Source of the DNA: Vibrio sp. UBA2441
Lineage (GTDB): Bacteria; Pseudomonadota; Gammaproteobacteria; Enterobacterales; Vibrionaceae
DNA: 64,000 nucleotides
Direction: 5' to 3'
Assembly (NCBI GenBank): GCA_002342685.1
Contig: DDQN01000014.1
Span: forward strand, 1 to 64,000
Shown here: in pieces, positions 17,878-27,785 of the stretch
How positions within the stretch are numbered: position 1 is the stretch's first letter
How the letters are laid out: every line of letters starts with the position of its first letter
The notes under the pieces: generated by a model
The model's input: only the letters and a program-made list of their open reading frames with translations
Database searches by the model: none
Told to the model about the DNA's origin: nothing
Position numbers and translations under genes: made by a program

Positions 17878-19692
17878 TCAATCTCGTTTGAGCATATGTT
17901 TAAACTGTAATTCAACCAACCTTTGGTAAAGCTCACAACTTGATAATAGTGAGTCATGATCCCCCATTTCAATTAATTTCCCTTGGTCTAATACTGCAAT
18001 TTGATCAGCATGCTGAATAGTCGATAATCGGTGTGCGATGATCAAGGTTGTCCTGTTTCTCATTAGTTCTTCAAGTGCTCGCTGAACATGGTGTTCGCTC
18101 TCGCTATCAAGTGCACTTGTCGCTTCGTCCAACAGAAGAATGTGTGGATCTTTCAAGATAGCCCTGGCAATGGCAATTCGTTGTCGCTGGCCACCAGATA
18201 ACCTGACACCACGCTCTCCCAGAAAGCTTTTGTATCCTTCTGGAAGGCTCATAATAAAGTCGTGGGCAAAAGCCTTTTTTGCAGCTTCAATGACTTCGTC
18301 GTCAGTCGCATTCGGCTTACCGTACCGAATATTATGGAAAACATCGCTGCTGAAAAGAGCTGGCTGTTGTGGAACCAATGCCATTTGTTGGCGTAAATCT
18401 TTTGGATCTAATCGCCTAATATCAGTACCGCCAAGTGTAATCTTGCCTGACTGTGGATCATAGAACCGCTGTAATAATTCAAATAAGGTGGTTTTTCCGG
18501 CACCTGAAGGGCCTACTAGTGCCAACACTTTGCCTTTTTCTGCCGTTAAAGTTAGTTTATCTGTTGCGGATTGGTCAGGTCGGGAAGGGTAGTTAAATGT
18601 CACATCCTGAAAAGTGACCTCAGCGGCTAAACTAGAAGCAGGTATGGCGTTTTCAACGGGCGGTAAAATATGGCTTTTTACGTGTAATATTTCAATCAGT
18701 CGTTCGGTAGCACCGGCTGCACGCTGTAGTTCACCGAGTACTTCTGAAATCGTTGCTAATGATGAGGCTACTAAAATAGCGTAAAACACAAAAGCGCCAA
18801 GATCGCCTCCAGACATGCTACCAGAGATAACATCGCTGCCTCCAACCCACAACATACCGGTAATAGCACCAAATACAATAATGATTACCCCTGCAATTAA
18901 TGTTGCTCTTTGTTGCACGCGACGGCGTCCTATATTGAAGGACTTCTCCACTTCATTAGAGAAAGTTGCTTTTTCTTCGGTTTCTTGAGTATAACTTTGG
19001 ACGGTTTTTATGTGTTCTATTGCTTCACCTGCATAGCTACCAACATCAGACATTGAATCTTGGCTCATTCGTGAAAGTGCTCTGACACGACGACCATACA
19101 CAAGAATAGGCACCAAAATAAAGGGTACAGAAATCAGGACGATGAGTGTGAGTTTAATATTGGTAGCAAACAACATGACCAATGCCCCGATAAACATCAA
19201 CACACTGCGAATTGCCATTGAAAATGAGGAGCCAATAATGCTTTGCAAAAGGGTAGTATCTGTAGTGAGGCGGGACATAATGTCACCGCTACCATTGGAC
19301 TCAAAATAGCTAGGATGCAAGGTGATAACATGATTAAACACAGCAAGTCGAATATCAGCACTCACTCGTTCACCCAACCAGGACACTAAATAAAACCGGG
19401 CAAAAGTGCCACCAGCGATCAGCACCGTTATCACCAGAATAAACAATACGGCATTTTTAAGCTGTGTTAGAGAGTGCTGTGCGAACCCTTCATCTATTAA
19501 CATTCTCACACCTTGCCCAACGGAAAGCATGACAGCTGCGGTAAATATTAGAGCAATCAAAGCCGCTAAAACGCGTTTTTTATATGGACGGACGAATTGA
19601 ATCAGCTCAAACAGAATAGACAGTTTTTTGCTCTTATTATCTGTTGATGGGCCGTTGTTTTTTGATGTTGTTTCTAGTGTATTGGATTGCAT
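17878..19692 (-). CDS. ABC-type exporter, MsbA/multidrug half-transporter
   Basis: A 604-residue half-size exporter with a six-helix ABC transmembrane domain (about 30-330) fused to an ATPase (about 360-600). Walker A GPSGAGKTT, Q-loop LVPQQPALFS, signature LSGGQRQR, Walker B ILLLDEATSALD and an H-loop (IIAHRLST) are all intact, so it should be active as a homodimer. Substrate class cannot be read; it could be a lipid or drug exporter. It is a single-gene unit, convergent with the Lrp-type gene. Confidence 0.88.
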   Translation of the reverse strand: MQSNTLETTSKNNGPSTDNKSKKLSILFELIQFVRPYKKRVLAALIALIFTAAVMLSVGQGVRMLIDEGFAQHSLTQLKNAVLFILVITVLIAGGTFARFYLVSWLGERVSADIRLAVFNHVITLHPSYFESNGSGDIMSRLTTDTTLLQSIIGSSFSMAIRSVLMFIGALVMLFATNIKLTLIVLISVPFILVPILVYGRRVRALSRMSQDSMSDVGSYAGEAIEHIKTVQSYTQETEEKATFSNEVEKSFNIGRRRVQQRATLIAGVIIIVFGAITGMLWVGGSDVISGSMSGGDLGAFVFYAILVASSLATISEVLGELQRAAGATERLIEILHVKSHILPPVENAIPASSLAAEVTFQDVTFNYPSRPDQSATDKLTLTAEKGKVLALVGPSGAGKTTLFELLQRFYDPQSGKITLGGTDIRRLDPKDLRQQMALVPQQPALFSSDVFHNIRYGKPNATDDEVIEAAKKAFAHDFIMSLPEGYKSFLGERGVRLSGGQRQRIAIARAILKDPHILLLDEATSALDSESEHHVQRALEELMRNRTTLIIAHRLSTIQHADQIAVLDQGKLIEMGDHDSLLSSCELYQRLVELQFKHMLKRD

Positions 19693-19999
19693 TATTTTCC
19701 TTGTTCACTGTGCGAACCATAAAGTTCATGAGGTGTTGTCGCGATATGCTATGACAAATGCTTACTTATCCGCTGTTAATCAGTTTTTGCCATACCGCAC
19801 CTAATATCAACTATTAAACTGATTTTTGTGAAAGGTGGCCTGGGCAATTACCTAAAATAAGAGGCTTAGGAGTGAAGGTTAAAAATATAAACTGGCGGAT
19901 CATGAGCCAAGTTTGACAATGACTTCATTGATATTTTAGGTGAGGGGGTAGATAAAGTGCCTGAACCAGAAATCAGGCACTTATATTTTTAGCCAGGCT
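19693..19999. other. intergenic region between the ABC exporter and the DUF3010 gene (307 bp)
   Basis: Contains the exporter promoter on its left side (minus strand) and a hairpin near its right end. No reading frame with a plausible start is seen. Confidence 0.4.
19955..19990. terminator. hairpin downstream of the DUF3010 gene
   Basis: Perfect 10-bp stem AAGTGCCTGA / TCAGGCACTT with an 8-base loop. The plus side is followed by ATATTTTT. It lies 18 bases past the stop of the minus-strand DUF3010 gene, where its T-run is weaker. Confidence 0.55.
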
Positions 20000-20431
20000 T
20001 TATAAACTACGGTTCATCAGGCAAGAATAAGCGGTAGTAAATGGTTGCTCTTGAAACTGCTTTAATCCGGTATCTTTAAACTTAATTACCAGTGGGTTTC
20101 GTTTCAGGCCCTCTTTTATTTCAGCGGGCGATACAACAGTAACATCCAAGTTTTCAGCCAGTTGAATAGCTGCTTCTAACTTAAAGCCAAAACCACCACC
20201 TGCAAATTTTCCTTTAGTCTGGCGTTGACGGATAACCACTTTATCTACCTGGTAGTCTTCCATTAGCTTTGCGAAAGAGAATTGGAAGTCTTTCATTTGT
20301 TGAGTATCGTTTGCATTGCCAATTGAAATTTTAGCCACCCGGCAGTCCGGTATGCTAAATACACCATCGGACAGTGAAAGAAGGCAAACAATCGCATCAT
20401 TACCTTTTAGCTCAACACCACAAATTTTCAT
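20000..20431 (-). CDS. DUF3010 family protein
   Basis: A 143-residue protein that I recognise as the DUF3010 family of gamma-proteobacteria. It opens with MKICGVELKGNDAIVCLLSL, has a conserved VVIRQRQTKGKFAGGGFGFKLEAAIQL core, and ends in a C-terminal region with FTTAYSCLMN. The strand-helix pattern suggests an RNase-H-like fold, but I see no complete set of catalytic acids. It is a single gene with a hairpin downstream. Function unknown. Confidence 0.8.
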   Translation of the reverse strand: MKICGVELKGNDAIVCLLSLSDGVFSIPDCRVAKISIGNANDTQQMKDFQFSFAKLMEDYQVDKVVIRQRQTKGKFAGGGFGFKLEAAIQLAENLDVTVVSPAEIKEGLKRNPLVIKFKDTGLKQFQEQPFTTAYSCLMNRSL

Positions 20432-20512
20432 GTAATCACCTATTTATTTTTTAGCCGCGTATTATAGGGCTAGTTTAGCATCCAAAGCCAGTTCCGCTTA
20501 ATGACAGGAGCA

Positions 20513-22036
20513 TTATTGTTTAGGGCGATTGGGTATTTCATTTCTTGTTAGGTAATTATCATTATTGCTGTCAAGGCGGTCAAAATCACGTTTTAATGGG
20601 CCTTTAACTTCATCTCGGGACAGTTTTCCATCGTTATTGCGATCTATTTTCGTGAATAGATCACGCGCTGTATTATCTTGCTTAGATGGATTAGCAGGGT
20701 TGGTGCTTGCTTCGTTTCCTGTGAGTGTAAACTGCATTGATTTCCGCTCAACGACGGTAGGTTGAGCATTAAATACCGTATTGCTGTCAGTAACACAACG
20801 TACGTAGTTGTTGAATCGAATGGCATCCCCCTGTGGCCCAAAGCCTTGAGAGTAATCTCGACCGTTGTCTATTTTCGGGTCACTTCGCTGTGCGCCCGCA
20901 CCATGTACGTCAAGCCATTCGTTACGCATGTAGCCTAACGAACGCCCAAACGAAACGTAAGCAGCATTGCTGCTATTGCGTAAATTAATATGTGTGGTAC
21001 TGCTCCAGAAATTAGGGTAGTCAAGCTCATCACCCTCGTTAACAATAGAAGTTGTTTTAAAAATACTGTCAATAGCAGCGCTATTACTGGTGGAAGGTGA
21101 TTTGGTATAATCGACAATTGATTGCAGCTCTTTTACGTTCGGTAATCGCCAATTGCTGCCAGATAACTTTAGGTTCTCGCAGTACTCTAGTGCAGTTGGC
21201 CAATCCATCCCCATCCCGCTGTCATTTTGCTGCCATGTTAAGCCAGTTGCTTTGTCTGTCACGGTAGCGTTGTTGTTAGCCATAAAATGGTTCATTCCGT
21301 AATCGCTATTGCCGCGTACGGCCAGTACATAGAAGGTTTTTTCATTACCACGAGGGGTTGTCATTCCATAACCTTTGATTCGGCCATCAATAAAATTTAC
21401 GCCAAATACTGTATTATCACCGTGCATTGTGGTGGATACATATTGGGTGCTGCTCAGATATTGCGCGTCAATTAATCGCTCACCTGCATCGGTATCCCCA
21501 GAATTAAAAGCAAAATATTGATGGTTAATGAACGGCTTAATAGAGAACTCTCCTTTCCCCTCAAGACCACTTGGGTCTTCCCCGTCAAACAAAATGAGAG
21601 AATACAGCTCTTTAATACTCGGTAGACGCCAGTCACTATAGCCTGCTAAATTAAGATTTGATGTGTACACAATCCCTTCATCGTAAGTCATTTTGTCTAT
21701 GGCAGTGATCTTCCCATCGTGATTAGTGTCAATAGTTTGTGCCCAGATTAATCCAGTATTGTTGTCGGTTACTGTCCCATTCTCATTGAGGGTGTAACTT
21801 GGAGCATTTCCCTGATATTGCGCATCTTGGGCAAAACCTGTTTCGCCTGTATTTGGGCATGACCCTAGTAAATCAGAGGTGTTTGAGCACTGAGTCTGGT
21901 TGGTATCAACGATGGTATAACTCAAGTCCGAACTTATCTGCTGCGTAGCATGAGATAAGCCCGAAATGCAGAGCACTGCCAGCGTTAAACTCAGTTTAGA
22001 TAGAAATAAGGGGGCGTGTTGGTTTTTTAGGTTCAT
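20513..22036 (-). CDS. exported DUF1566 (Lcl-type) protein with C-terminal EF-hands
   Basis: A 507-residue secreted or periplasmic protein. It has a signal peptide (about 1-31, ...LSHA) and two DUF1566-type domains, marked by TGLIWAQ...WRLPSIKELYSLI (about 90-160) and TGLTWQQ...WRLPNVKELQSIVDY (about 255-310). A C-terminal pair of EF-hand loops follows, DRNNDGKLSRDE and DSNNDNYLTRNE; a third EF-like loop, DTNHDGKITAID, lies in the first domain. Calcium binding is therefore likely. I use the ATG preceded by GGAG rather than one ten codons upstream. It lies downstream of the response regulator on the same strand, so it may be a target or part of that unit. Confidence 0.82.
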   Translation of the reverse strand: MNLKNQHAPLFLSKLSLTLAVLCISGLSHATQQISSDLSYTIVDTNQTQCSNTSDLLGSCPNTGETGFAQDAQYQGNAPSYTLNENGTVTDNNTGLIWAQTIDTNHDGKITAIDKMTYDEGIVYTSNLNLAGYSDWRLPSIKELYSLILFDGEDPSGLEGKGEFSIKPFINHQYFAFNSGDTDAGERLIDAQYLSSTQYVSTTMHGDNTVFGVNFIDGRIKGYGMTTPRGNEKTFYVLAVRGNSDYGMNHFMANNNATVTDKATGLTWQQNDSGMGMDWPTALEYCENLKLSGSNWRLPNVKELQSIVDYTKSPSTSNSAAIDSIFKTTSIVNEGDELDYPNFWSSTTHINLRNSSNAAYVSFGRSLGYMRNEWLDVHGAGAQRSDPKIDNGRDYSQGFGPQGDAIRFNNYVRCVTDSNTVFNAQPTVVERKSMQFTLTGNEASTNPANPSKQDNTARDLFTKIDRNNDGKLSRDEVKGPLKRDFDRLDSNNDNYLTRNEIPNRPKQ

Positions 22037-22158
22037 TATCGGCTCCATTTTTTTAAGTACATGCATGCTATTGCTGTGATGGCATGCACTTTTGTTGTTT
22101 TGATGGATTAATCATGAACCAAAAATGTGCAGAAATTGTGGGGTAAACAAGGAGGTTA

Positions 22159-22851
22159 TTATTCGAGTGAGCTTATTTCGAATCGGTAGCCTATTCCGTA
22201 AATGGATTTTATCCAATCATACTGACTGTTTATGGCCAAAATCTTCTTTCTCAGGTTCTTGATATGGCTATCGATCGTTCGGTCTGTGACAATTCGTCCA
22301 TCGGAATAAATCTTATCCATTAATTGCTCACGATTGAAAACTTGACCTTCATGGCGATAGAAATGAACCAATAGCTGAAATTCGGCAGGGGTTAAATCAA
22401 TCGCTTGTTGTTGTACCTGTACTAGCATTTTTGCTTCATTAACTTTGAGGATTGATTGATTTTCATTGTTCTCAATCTGCTGCTTAACAGAATTACTTCT
22501 ACGCAATACATTCTTTACTCTGGCAACAACTTCTCTTGGGCTATATGGTTTGCATATATAATCGTCGGCCCCTAGTTCTAGGCCGACTAAGCGGTCTATT
22601 TCATCGATCTTGGCGGTCGCCATGATAACGGGTACCGAACTGAATGTACGTAATTCGCGATATATATCCAACCCATCTCGATTGGGTAACATCAGATCAA
22701 GCAGGAGCAACTCTGGTGAATGACCTTTGACCCATTCAACCACATCGTTGCCATCATCAATGATATGAGTTTTATACCCACTGTGTTGTAGGTATTCAGC
22801 CAGAACCAACGCCAATGAAGGTTCATCTTCAACAATTAATATCATTTTCAT
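22159..22851 (-). CDS. OmpR/PhoB-family response regulator
   Basis: A 230-residue two-component regulator. It has a receiver domain with acidic pocket E8/D9, phospho-acceptor D52 (LLLLDLMLP) and the KPY switch lysine, plus a C-terminal winged helix (about 130-228: LTPAEFQLLVHFYRHEGQVFNREQL...DRTIDSHIKNLRKKI). It is encoded 79 bases downstream of its histidine kinase. It resembles the BaeR/CpxR group, but not closely enough for a symbol. Confidence 0.92.
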   Translation of the reverse strand: MKMILIVEDEPSLALVLAEYLQHSGYKTHIIDDGNDVVEWVKGHSPELLLLDLMLPNRDGLDIYRELRTFSSVPVIMATAKIDEIDRLVGLELGADDYICKPYSPREVVARVKNVLRRSNSVKQQIENNENQSILKVNEAKMLVQVQQQAIDLTPAEFQLLVHFYRHEGQVFNREQLMDKIYSDGRIVTDRTIDSHIKNLRKKILAINSQYDWIKSIYGIGYRFEISSLE

Positions 22852-22930
22852 TCTTTAAACCTTTGCTAAGTCATGTGGTGAATTTGGATAGACGCTTTAG
22901 GTCAGATGACACTCTCGAACTTAATTGTGT

Positions 22931-24382
22931 TCACTGTTTTGGCAGCGAAATAGTAATTAAAAGGCCACCCAAAGGCGAGTGACTTGCCGTTATTGTTCCA
23001 CTATGTGCTACTACAATTTTTTGACAAATCGAGAGCCCTAAACCTGAGCCTCCGTTTGTCCGACTACGTGATTTATCGACTCTGTATAATCTATCGAAGA
23101 GCTTTGGTAACGCTTCATTTGGCACACCCGGAGCACTGTCTTCTATTAATATGGTGACTTGAGCTTTGCTCTCTTTAACGTGAATTTTCACCATGCCGTT
23201 TTTGTCAGTATAGCGAAAGCAGTTTTCCAGTAAATTAGTAAATACTTGCAGAAGGCTCTTAGAGTCGGCAAGAAGTAATACTGGTTTCTGCTCAACATCA
23301 TGAAGCTCAATGTTAATCTGCTTTTCTTTTAATCTAGTGGTGTAGCTATTTGTAACGTGCTGCAAAAGATCAATGACATCAACTGGTTGATTAAGCGTAT
23401 TAACGGTGATGCCAGCATCAGAAAGAGATAAAGTATGCAGGTCATCCACTAGCTTAGTTAAGTTGAGTACCTGTCGGTGTAAAGATTCAATATGGCTAGG
23501 TTCTGGTTGGCGGATCCCATCTTGAATTGCTTCCAATTCACTACGTAATACGGCTAGTGGAGTGCGTAGTTCGTGTGAGATATCCGATAACCATTGTTCA
23601 CGCACACGTTTTTGTTGTTTTAAGGTGGTAACTAAGTGATTAAAGGAGACGACTAAATCTGCAATTTCATCATTGCCTTGATGAATAACCTGATGGTCAA
23701 GGTCTCCTTTTCTAACGGTATTTGCACCTTCGTGCAATGCTTTCAATGGCTTAAGCAGGTAACTGACTAAGACAAATGCAACCAGCAAAGTTAACAGCAA
23801 TGTCGCTGTTGTAACGGTAAAAATGTGCTTAGATTGCGAATATAGAAAACCTTCAGCTAACTCGTTGGAGACCTGCTGACTTTGCACTACGCTGATCCAA
23901 CCGATTTGTTGGTCGTCACGCATAATAGCGACTCGCTGTACTATGTTGTTCTCGGTAATATCAGTTAAGTTATCTGGTGGTCCTAGTAACGAGTTACCGT
24001 CCATAGTGAGTAAATTAACGCGCAATCCAAGAGGAATAAATAGAAGTGACGGTTTTGGTTTAGGTAGAGAAAACTTATTGGGTAACTTGTTTCTCCCCTC
24101 TTCAAATTGTTCATCTTTAGGCGGAGGCACTTCGCCTAATTGCTGTAGCAGGCTGGCCCATATCTGTGGAGATTGAGTAATTCGATTCCAACCATGAGAA
24201 GTTGAATAGTAGCTAGATATACGCTGTGCTAATTGTTCTACTTTTACGATTTCTTCGTGGTTAAGATATTGCTGTAAGCCTTCTTTAAAGCTGGCATTGA
24301 TCAATACACTCATACCAGCAAGCAGCAATACACTGCTTAATAGTAATGAAATAAAAAATTTCTGAAAAAATGTGATTCGCAT
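22931..24382 (-). CDS. sensor histidine kinase (BaeS-like)
   Basis: A 483-residue membrane kinase with TM1 at about 10-30, a periplasmic domain (about 31-185) rich in Pro and charged residues, TM2 at about 188-210, and HAMP. The H-box SDISHELRTP has the phospho-accepting H270, followed by a HATPase domain with N-box (LLENCFRYTD), DSAPGVP and GGSGLGLSIC. It forms a pair with the response regulator and is divergent from the AttE-type operon, a usual arrangement when the system controls the neighbour. Confidence 0.93.
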   Translation of the reverse strand: MRITFFQKFFISLLLSSVLLLAGMSVLINASFKEGLQQYLNHEEIVKVEQLAQRISSYYSTSHGWNRITQSPQIWASLLQQLGEVPPPKDEQFEEGRNKLPNKFSLPKPKPSLLFIPLGLRVNLLTMDGNSLLGPPDNLTDITENNIVQRVAIMRDDQQIGWISVVQSQQVSNELAEGFLYSQSKHIFTVTTATLLLTLLVAFVLVSYLLKPLKALHEGANTVRKGDLDHQVIHQGNDEIADLVVSFNHLVTTLKQQKRVREQWLSDISHELRTPLAVLRSELEAIQDGIRQPEPSHIESLHRQVLNLTKLVDDLHTLSLSDAGITVNTLNQPVDVIDLLQHVTNSYTTRLKEKQINIELHDVEQKPVLLLADSKSLLQVFTNLLENCFRYTDKNGMVKIHVKESKAQVTILIEDSAPGVPNEALPKLFDRLYRVDKSRSRTNGGSGLGLSICQKIVVAHSGTITASHSPLGGLLITISLPKQ

Positions 24383-24625
24383 CGCCCAACCTAGACTATA
24401 AAGTCAATTTACTCTCACCGAAATAAGTGTCAATAAACAACGTGAGGTTATTTATGGGCTTATTTTACATGACAATTATGCAGAAAGTATGGAGTTATGG
24501 CGGATAAAAGCATTGAATAGATAGATCCCATGGTGTGCTTTTAGAGGAGAATCTATACTCGTTAAAAGAGGTTCATAAGCCCACAGTAATCCTCTCAATA
24601 ACACCCATAAATATGAGAACTGTCA

Positions 24626-25294
24626 ATGAGTGAACTAATAGTGCAATTGAATGAGATTACCAAAGAGTTTATTGATGGTGACCAAACCCACCGGGTACTC
24701 GATCAGCTTGCTTTAACTCTATTCAAAGGAGATACCATCGCGCTCACTGGTGCCAGTGGTTGCGGTAAAAGCACGCTGTTGAATGTAATTGCTGGATTTG
24801 AGCCTCCAAGTTCAGGTAGTTTGACGTTGCTTGGAAACAATGCTCAACATTGGAAAGATAGAGATTGGAGTCAGTTTCGATATCGTAACCTTGGCGTCGT
24901 GTTTCAGCAGTTTAACTTGCTAACCCCTCTCAATGTTGCTGACAATATCGCCTTTCCCTTAAGACTTAATCACTTGGAATGGAATGATTGGTGTGAGCAT
25001 TTAGTTGATAAATTGGGCCTTAGAACATTATTGGAACGTCATGTAGATACTCTATCCGGCGGACAGCAGCAAAGAGTGGCTATTGCCAGAGCACTTGCTC
25101 ATAAGCCTGAATTGTTACTTGCTGACGAACCGACTGGAAACTTGGATCAAGTTGCCAGTTTAGAAGTAATGCAACTGTTATGTGAATTGGCGGCTGAAAA
25201 TAGAACCAGTATTTTGCTTGTTACTCATAGCCAGACTTGTGCGGAGTTTATGAATAGGCACTGGCACCTTGATCAGGGTAAAGTTCATGAGTAG
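24626..25294 (+). CDS. ABC transporter ATPase (LolD/MacB type, AttE-like)
   Basis: A 222-residue ATPase partner of an FtsX-type permease. Walker A GASGCGKST, Q-loop VFQQFNLLTPLNVADNI, signature LSGGQQQR, Walker B LLLADEPTGNLD and H-loop (LLVTHS) are intact. It is the first gene of a three-gene operon with coupled translation (overlap with the permease start). Together with the permease and the AttH-like lipoprotein it matches the AttEFGH system, whose transported substrate is not established. Confidence 0.9.
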   Translation: MSELIVQLNEITKEFIDGDQTHRVLDQLALTLFKGDTIALTGASGCGKSTLLNVIAGFEPPSSGSLTLLGNNAQHWKDRDWSQFRYRNLGVVFQQFNLLTPLNVADNIAFPLRLNHLEWNDWCEHLVDKLGLRTLLERHVDTLSGGQQQRVAIARALAHKPELLLADEPTGNLDQVASLEVMQLLCELAAENRTSILLVTHSQTCAEFMNRHWHLDQGKVHE

Positions 25295-27785
25295 TAAGGT
25301 ACCTCGAAAACTCAACCTGTGTTTGTGGGTATTCATTAATCACTACCGTCAAGCTCCACTGCAGGCTGGAGCCATTATTGTTGGCATTATACTCGCGGTT
25401 ACTCTGCTCACGGGGGTACGAGCAATTAATGAAAATGCGAAACGGAGTTACAGTGCCACTACGGAACAACTTAGCCAGCAAGCTGACTGGTTTGTCACCC
25501 CCAGTGTGGGTCAGAGTACCTTAGATGAATCGGTCTATTTTGATCTAAGAGCGGCAGGGTTTAGTCAGAGCCTTGCGGTGATTGAAGGAACGTTAACCAG
25601 TGACGATGGCAATCGATGGCAGATACAAGGTAGTGATCTTGTGGCTGCCTTGTCTGCAGCTTCGCTTAACAATAATAGTGATTACCAGCAAGCTAACAAA
25701 CCTTCACTGACTAATAACCAGCTTCCCCTTGCTGAGATGCTCGCTGGTAAGCCTGTAGTGTTAATGAGCGAGGAACTAACAAAGCGCCTCTCTGGACGCG
25801 AAAGCATGACGCTATCAGGTTTAGAGGTTAAGGTAGTGAGTCTTAATGATGATTTCAATCTAAGTCGCCATATCCTGATGGATATTTCTCTGGCGCAAAA
25901 ACTACTTAACCGTGCAAATAGACTTAGCTATATTGCTCTGTTTGATCAATCAAAACTGAAGCAACAATCAATATCAAATTTACTCGCGGGTAGAGCAGTA
26001 CTAAGTCAGAACGATAAAGGAGAGAGCTTAACGGCGCTTACAGACAGCTTTCATCTTAATTTGACGGCAATGAGTATGCTCGCTTTTATCGTTGGTCTGT
26101 TTATAGCCTATAACGGCGTTCGTTACAGTTTACTTAAACGGCACCGGATATTTACTCAATTACAGCAATTGGGTATGGGTAAAGTGCCTTTACTACTGGC
26201 TTTGTTCGTTGAACTATTGCTGTTGGTCATCATTGGTTCTGTGGTGGGCTTTGTGTTGGGGTTGCAGCTAGGCCACTGGTTACATCCTATGGTGTCTGTA
26301 ACGCTTGAGCAGCTATATGATGCTACTATGTTGCCAGGTATCTGGCGATGGAACTGGTTGTTTCAAGCCATAGTTCTTACTTTTGTCTCCTCACTTTTGG
26401 CGTGTAGCTCCTTATTTATTCAGTTGATGCGTGAGCCGCTCGCGCGAACGGCTGGGCTGTATTATCAACAAAAAAGCGCTAATCAAGTTCATAAAGTTCA
26501 GCTTATTATCTCGACTATGTGTGCTGGAACTGCTGGTGCGTTACTCCCTTTTAGTCATGACTATAAGCAAACTATGTTTTTGCTTGGGCTTGTTGTGCTG
26601 GCGATTCCACTGGCATTGCCATGGTGCTTGACCGTCTTGGTTCGCTTAATTTCTAAGTTCACACCTAAAGGGCTATTGGGTTATCAGGTTGCAGAGACCA
26701 AAGAGTTGGTTGCACCTTTATCTTTGGCGATGATGGCAATGTTATTGGCGGTTACAGCTAATATATCGATGAACACTTTAGTGGGAAGTTTTGAATCAAC
26801 GCTTAATCAGTGGCTCAATGCGCGTCTTCATGCTGATTTATATGTACGACCTGCTCAGTCACAAATGATTAAAGTGGAGCATTTTTTACAACAGCAAACC
26901 CTAGTCACTTCTGTTTATAAACAGTTTTATCAGAAAAGCCAACACGGAACGTTGCCAATATACCTAGTCACCAAAGATAAACAAACACTTAAACAAACTA
27001 CCCTGTTTAAAGGGGCTGCGAGTGATATATGGCCTCAGTTCTTTGCAGGTAATATGGTCATTATCAGTGAACCTATGGCGATTCGGCTGGGGTTTACTTT
27101 AGGGGATAGTATTACATTAGCTGCGATACCTAATAAATCCTTCATCGTTGGTGGAATATTCTATGACTATGGTAATCCCTATGGAGAAGTATTTGTCTCG
27201 CCTGAAATTTGGCGACAGCAGCGGTTTTCAGTTACTCCCTTAAGTTTGGGGGTTAGTTATCAAGGGAAACCAATGCACCTGCGTCGTATGTTAAAACAAA
27301 AGTTTGGGCTTTCGGATACGTTGATCTACGACCAAGCGCAGATAAAGCAGCGTGCAATCACTATTTTTAACAAAACATTTGCTATCACTAAAGTATTGAA
27401 TAGCCTTACCTTGTTGGTGGCGGCTATTGGTCTTTTTAGTGCTTGCTTCATGCTTACAGAAGCTAGGGCGGCACCTATTGCCCGGCTTTATAGCTTAGGG
27501 GTAAGCCGAAAACAAATTACCATTATGGTCATAACGCAAATGCTAAGCATTGTACTGCTAACCTGTTTGGTGGCCTTGCCAGCTGGTGCAGTTTTAGGTT
27601 ATCTACTGATTAATTATATTACGCTGCAAGCCTTTGGTTGGAGTATTGCAATGTTATGGGACTGGTTAGTATACGTTGATGTGGTTGTATTGGCATTGGT
27701 CTCTAGCTTGTTGGCTGTTGCTCTGCCGTTATACCGACAAACGAAGAGGCCGTTAATCTCAAGCTTACAAAGAGAGGTTATATGA
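25287..27785 (+). CDS. FtsX-type ABC permease, AttF/AttG fused in one chain
   Basis: An 832-residue membrane protein. It has an N-terminal TM helix (about 20-40), an extracytoplasmic domain, a block of three TM helices (about 262-375), further TM helices (about 400-440 and 480-500), a second extracytoplasmic domain, and a terminal three-helix FtsX block (about 705-815). The duplicated FtsX arrangement corresponds to separate AttF and AttG permeases fused head to tail. I start it at the ATG preceded by AGGG rather than a TTG six codons upstream. It overlaps the ATPase stop by 8 bases and the lipoprotein start by ATGA. Confidence 0.85.
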   Translation: MSSKVPRKLNLCLWVFINHYRQAPLQAGAIIVGIILAVTLLTGVRAINENAKRSYSATTEQLSQQADWFVTPSVGQSTLDESVYFDLRAAGFSQSLAVIEGTLTSDDGNRWQIQGSDLVAALSAASLNNNSDYQQANKPSLTNNQLPLAEMLAGKPVVLMSEELTKRLSGRESMTLSGLEVKVVSLNDDFNLSRHILMDISLAQKLLNRANRLSYIALFDQSKLKQQSISNLLAGRAVLSQNDKGESLTALTDSFHLNLTAMSMLAFIVGLFIAYNGVRYSLLKRHRIFTQLQQLGMGKVPLLLALFVELLLLVIIGSVVGFVLGLQLGHWLHPMVSVTLEQLYDATMLPGIWRWNWLFQAIVLTFVSSLLACSSLFIQLMREPLARTAGLYYQQKSANQVHKVQLIISTMCAGTAGALLPFSHDYKQTMFLLGLVVLAIPLALPWCLTVLVRLISKFTPKGLLGYQVAETKELVAPLSLAMMAMLLAVTANISMNTLVGSFESTLNQWLNARLHADLYVRPAQSQMIKVEHFLQQQTLVTSVYKQFYQKSQHGTLPIYLVTKDKQTLKQTTLFKGAASDIWPQFFAGNMVIISEPMAIRLGFTLGDSITLAAIPNKSFIVGGIFYDYGNPYGEVFVSPEIWRQQRFSVTPLSLGVSYQGKPMHLRRMLKQKFGLSDTLIYDQAQIKQRAITIFNKTFAITKVLNSLTLLVAAIGLFSACFMLTEARAAPIARLYSLGVSRKQITIMVITQMLSIVLLTCLVALPAGAVLGYLLINYITLQAFGWSIAMLWDWLVYVDVVVLALVSSLLAVALPLYRQTKRPLISSLQREVI

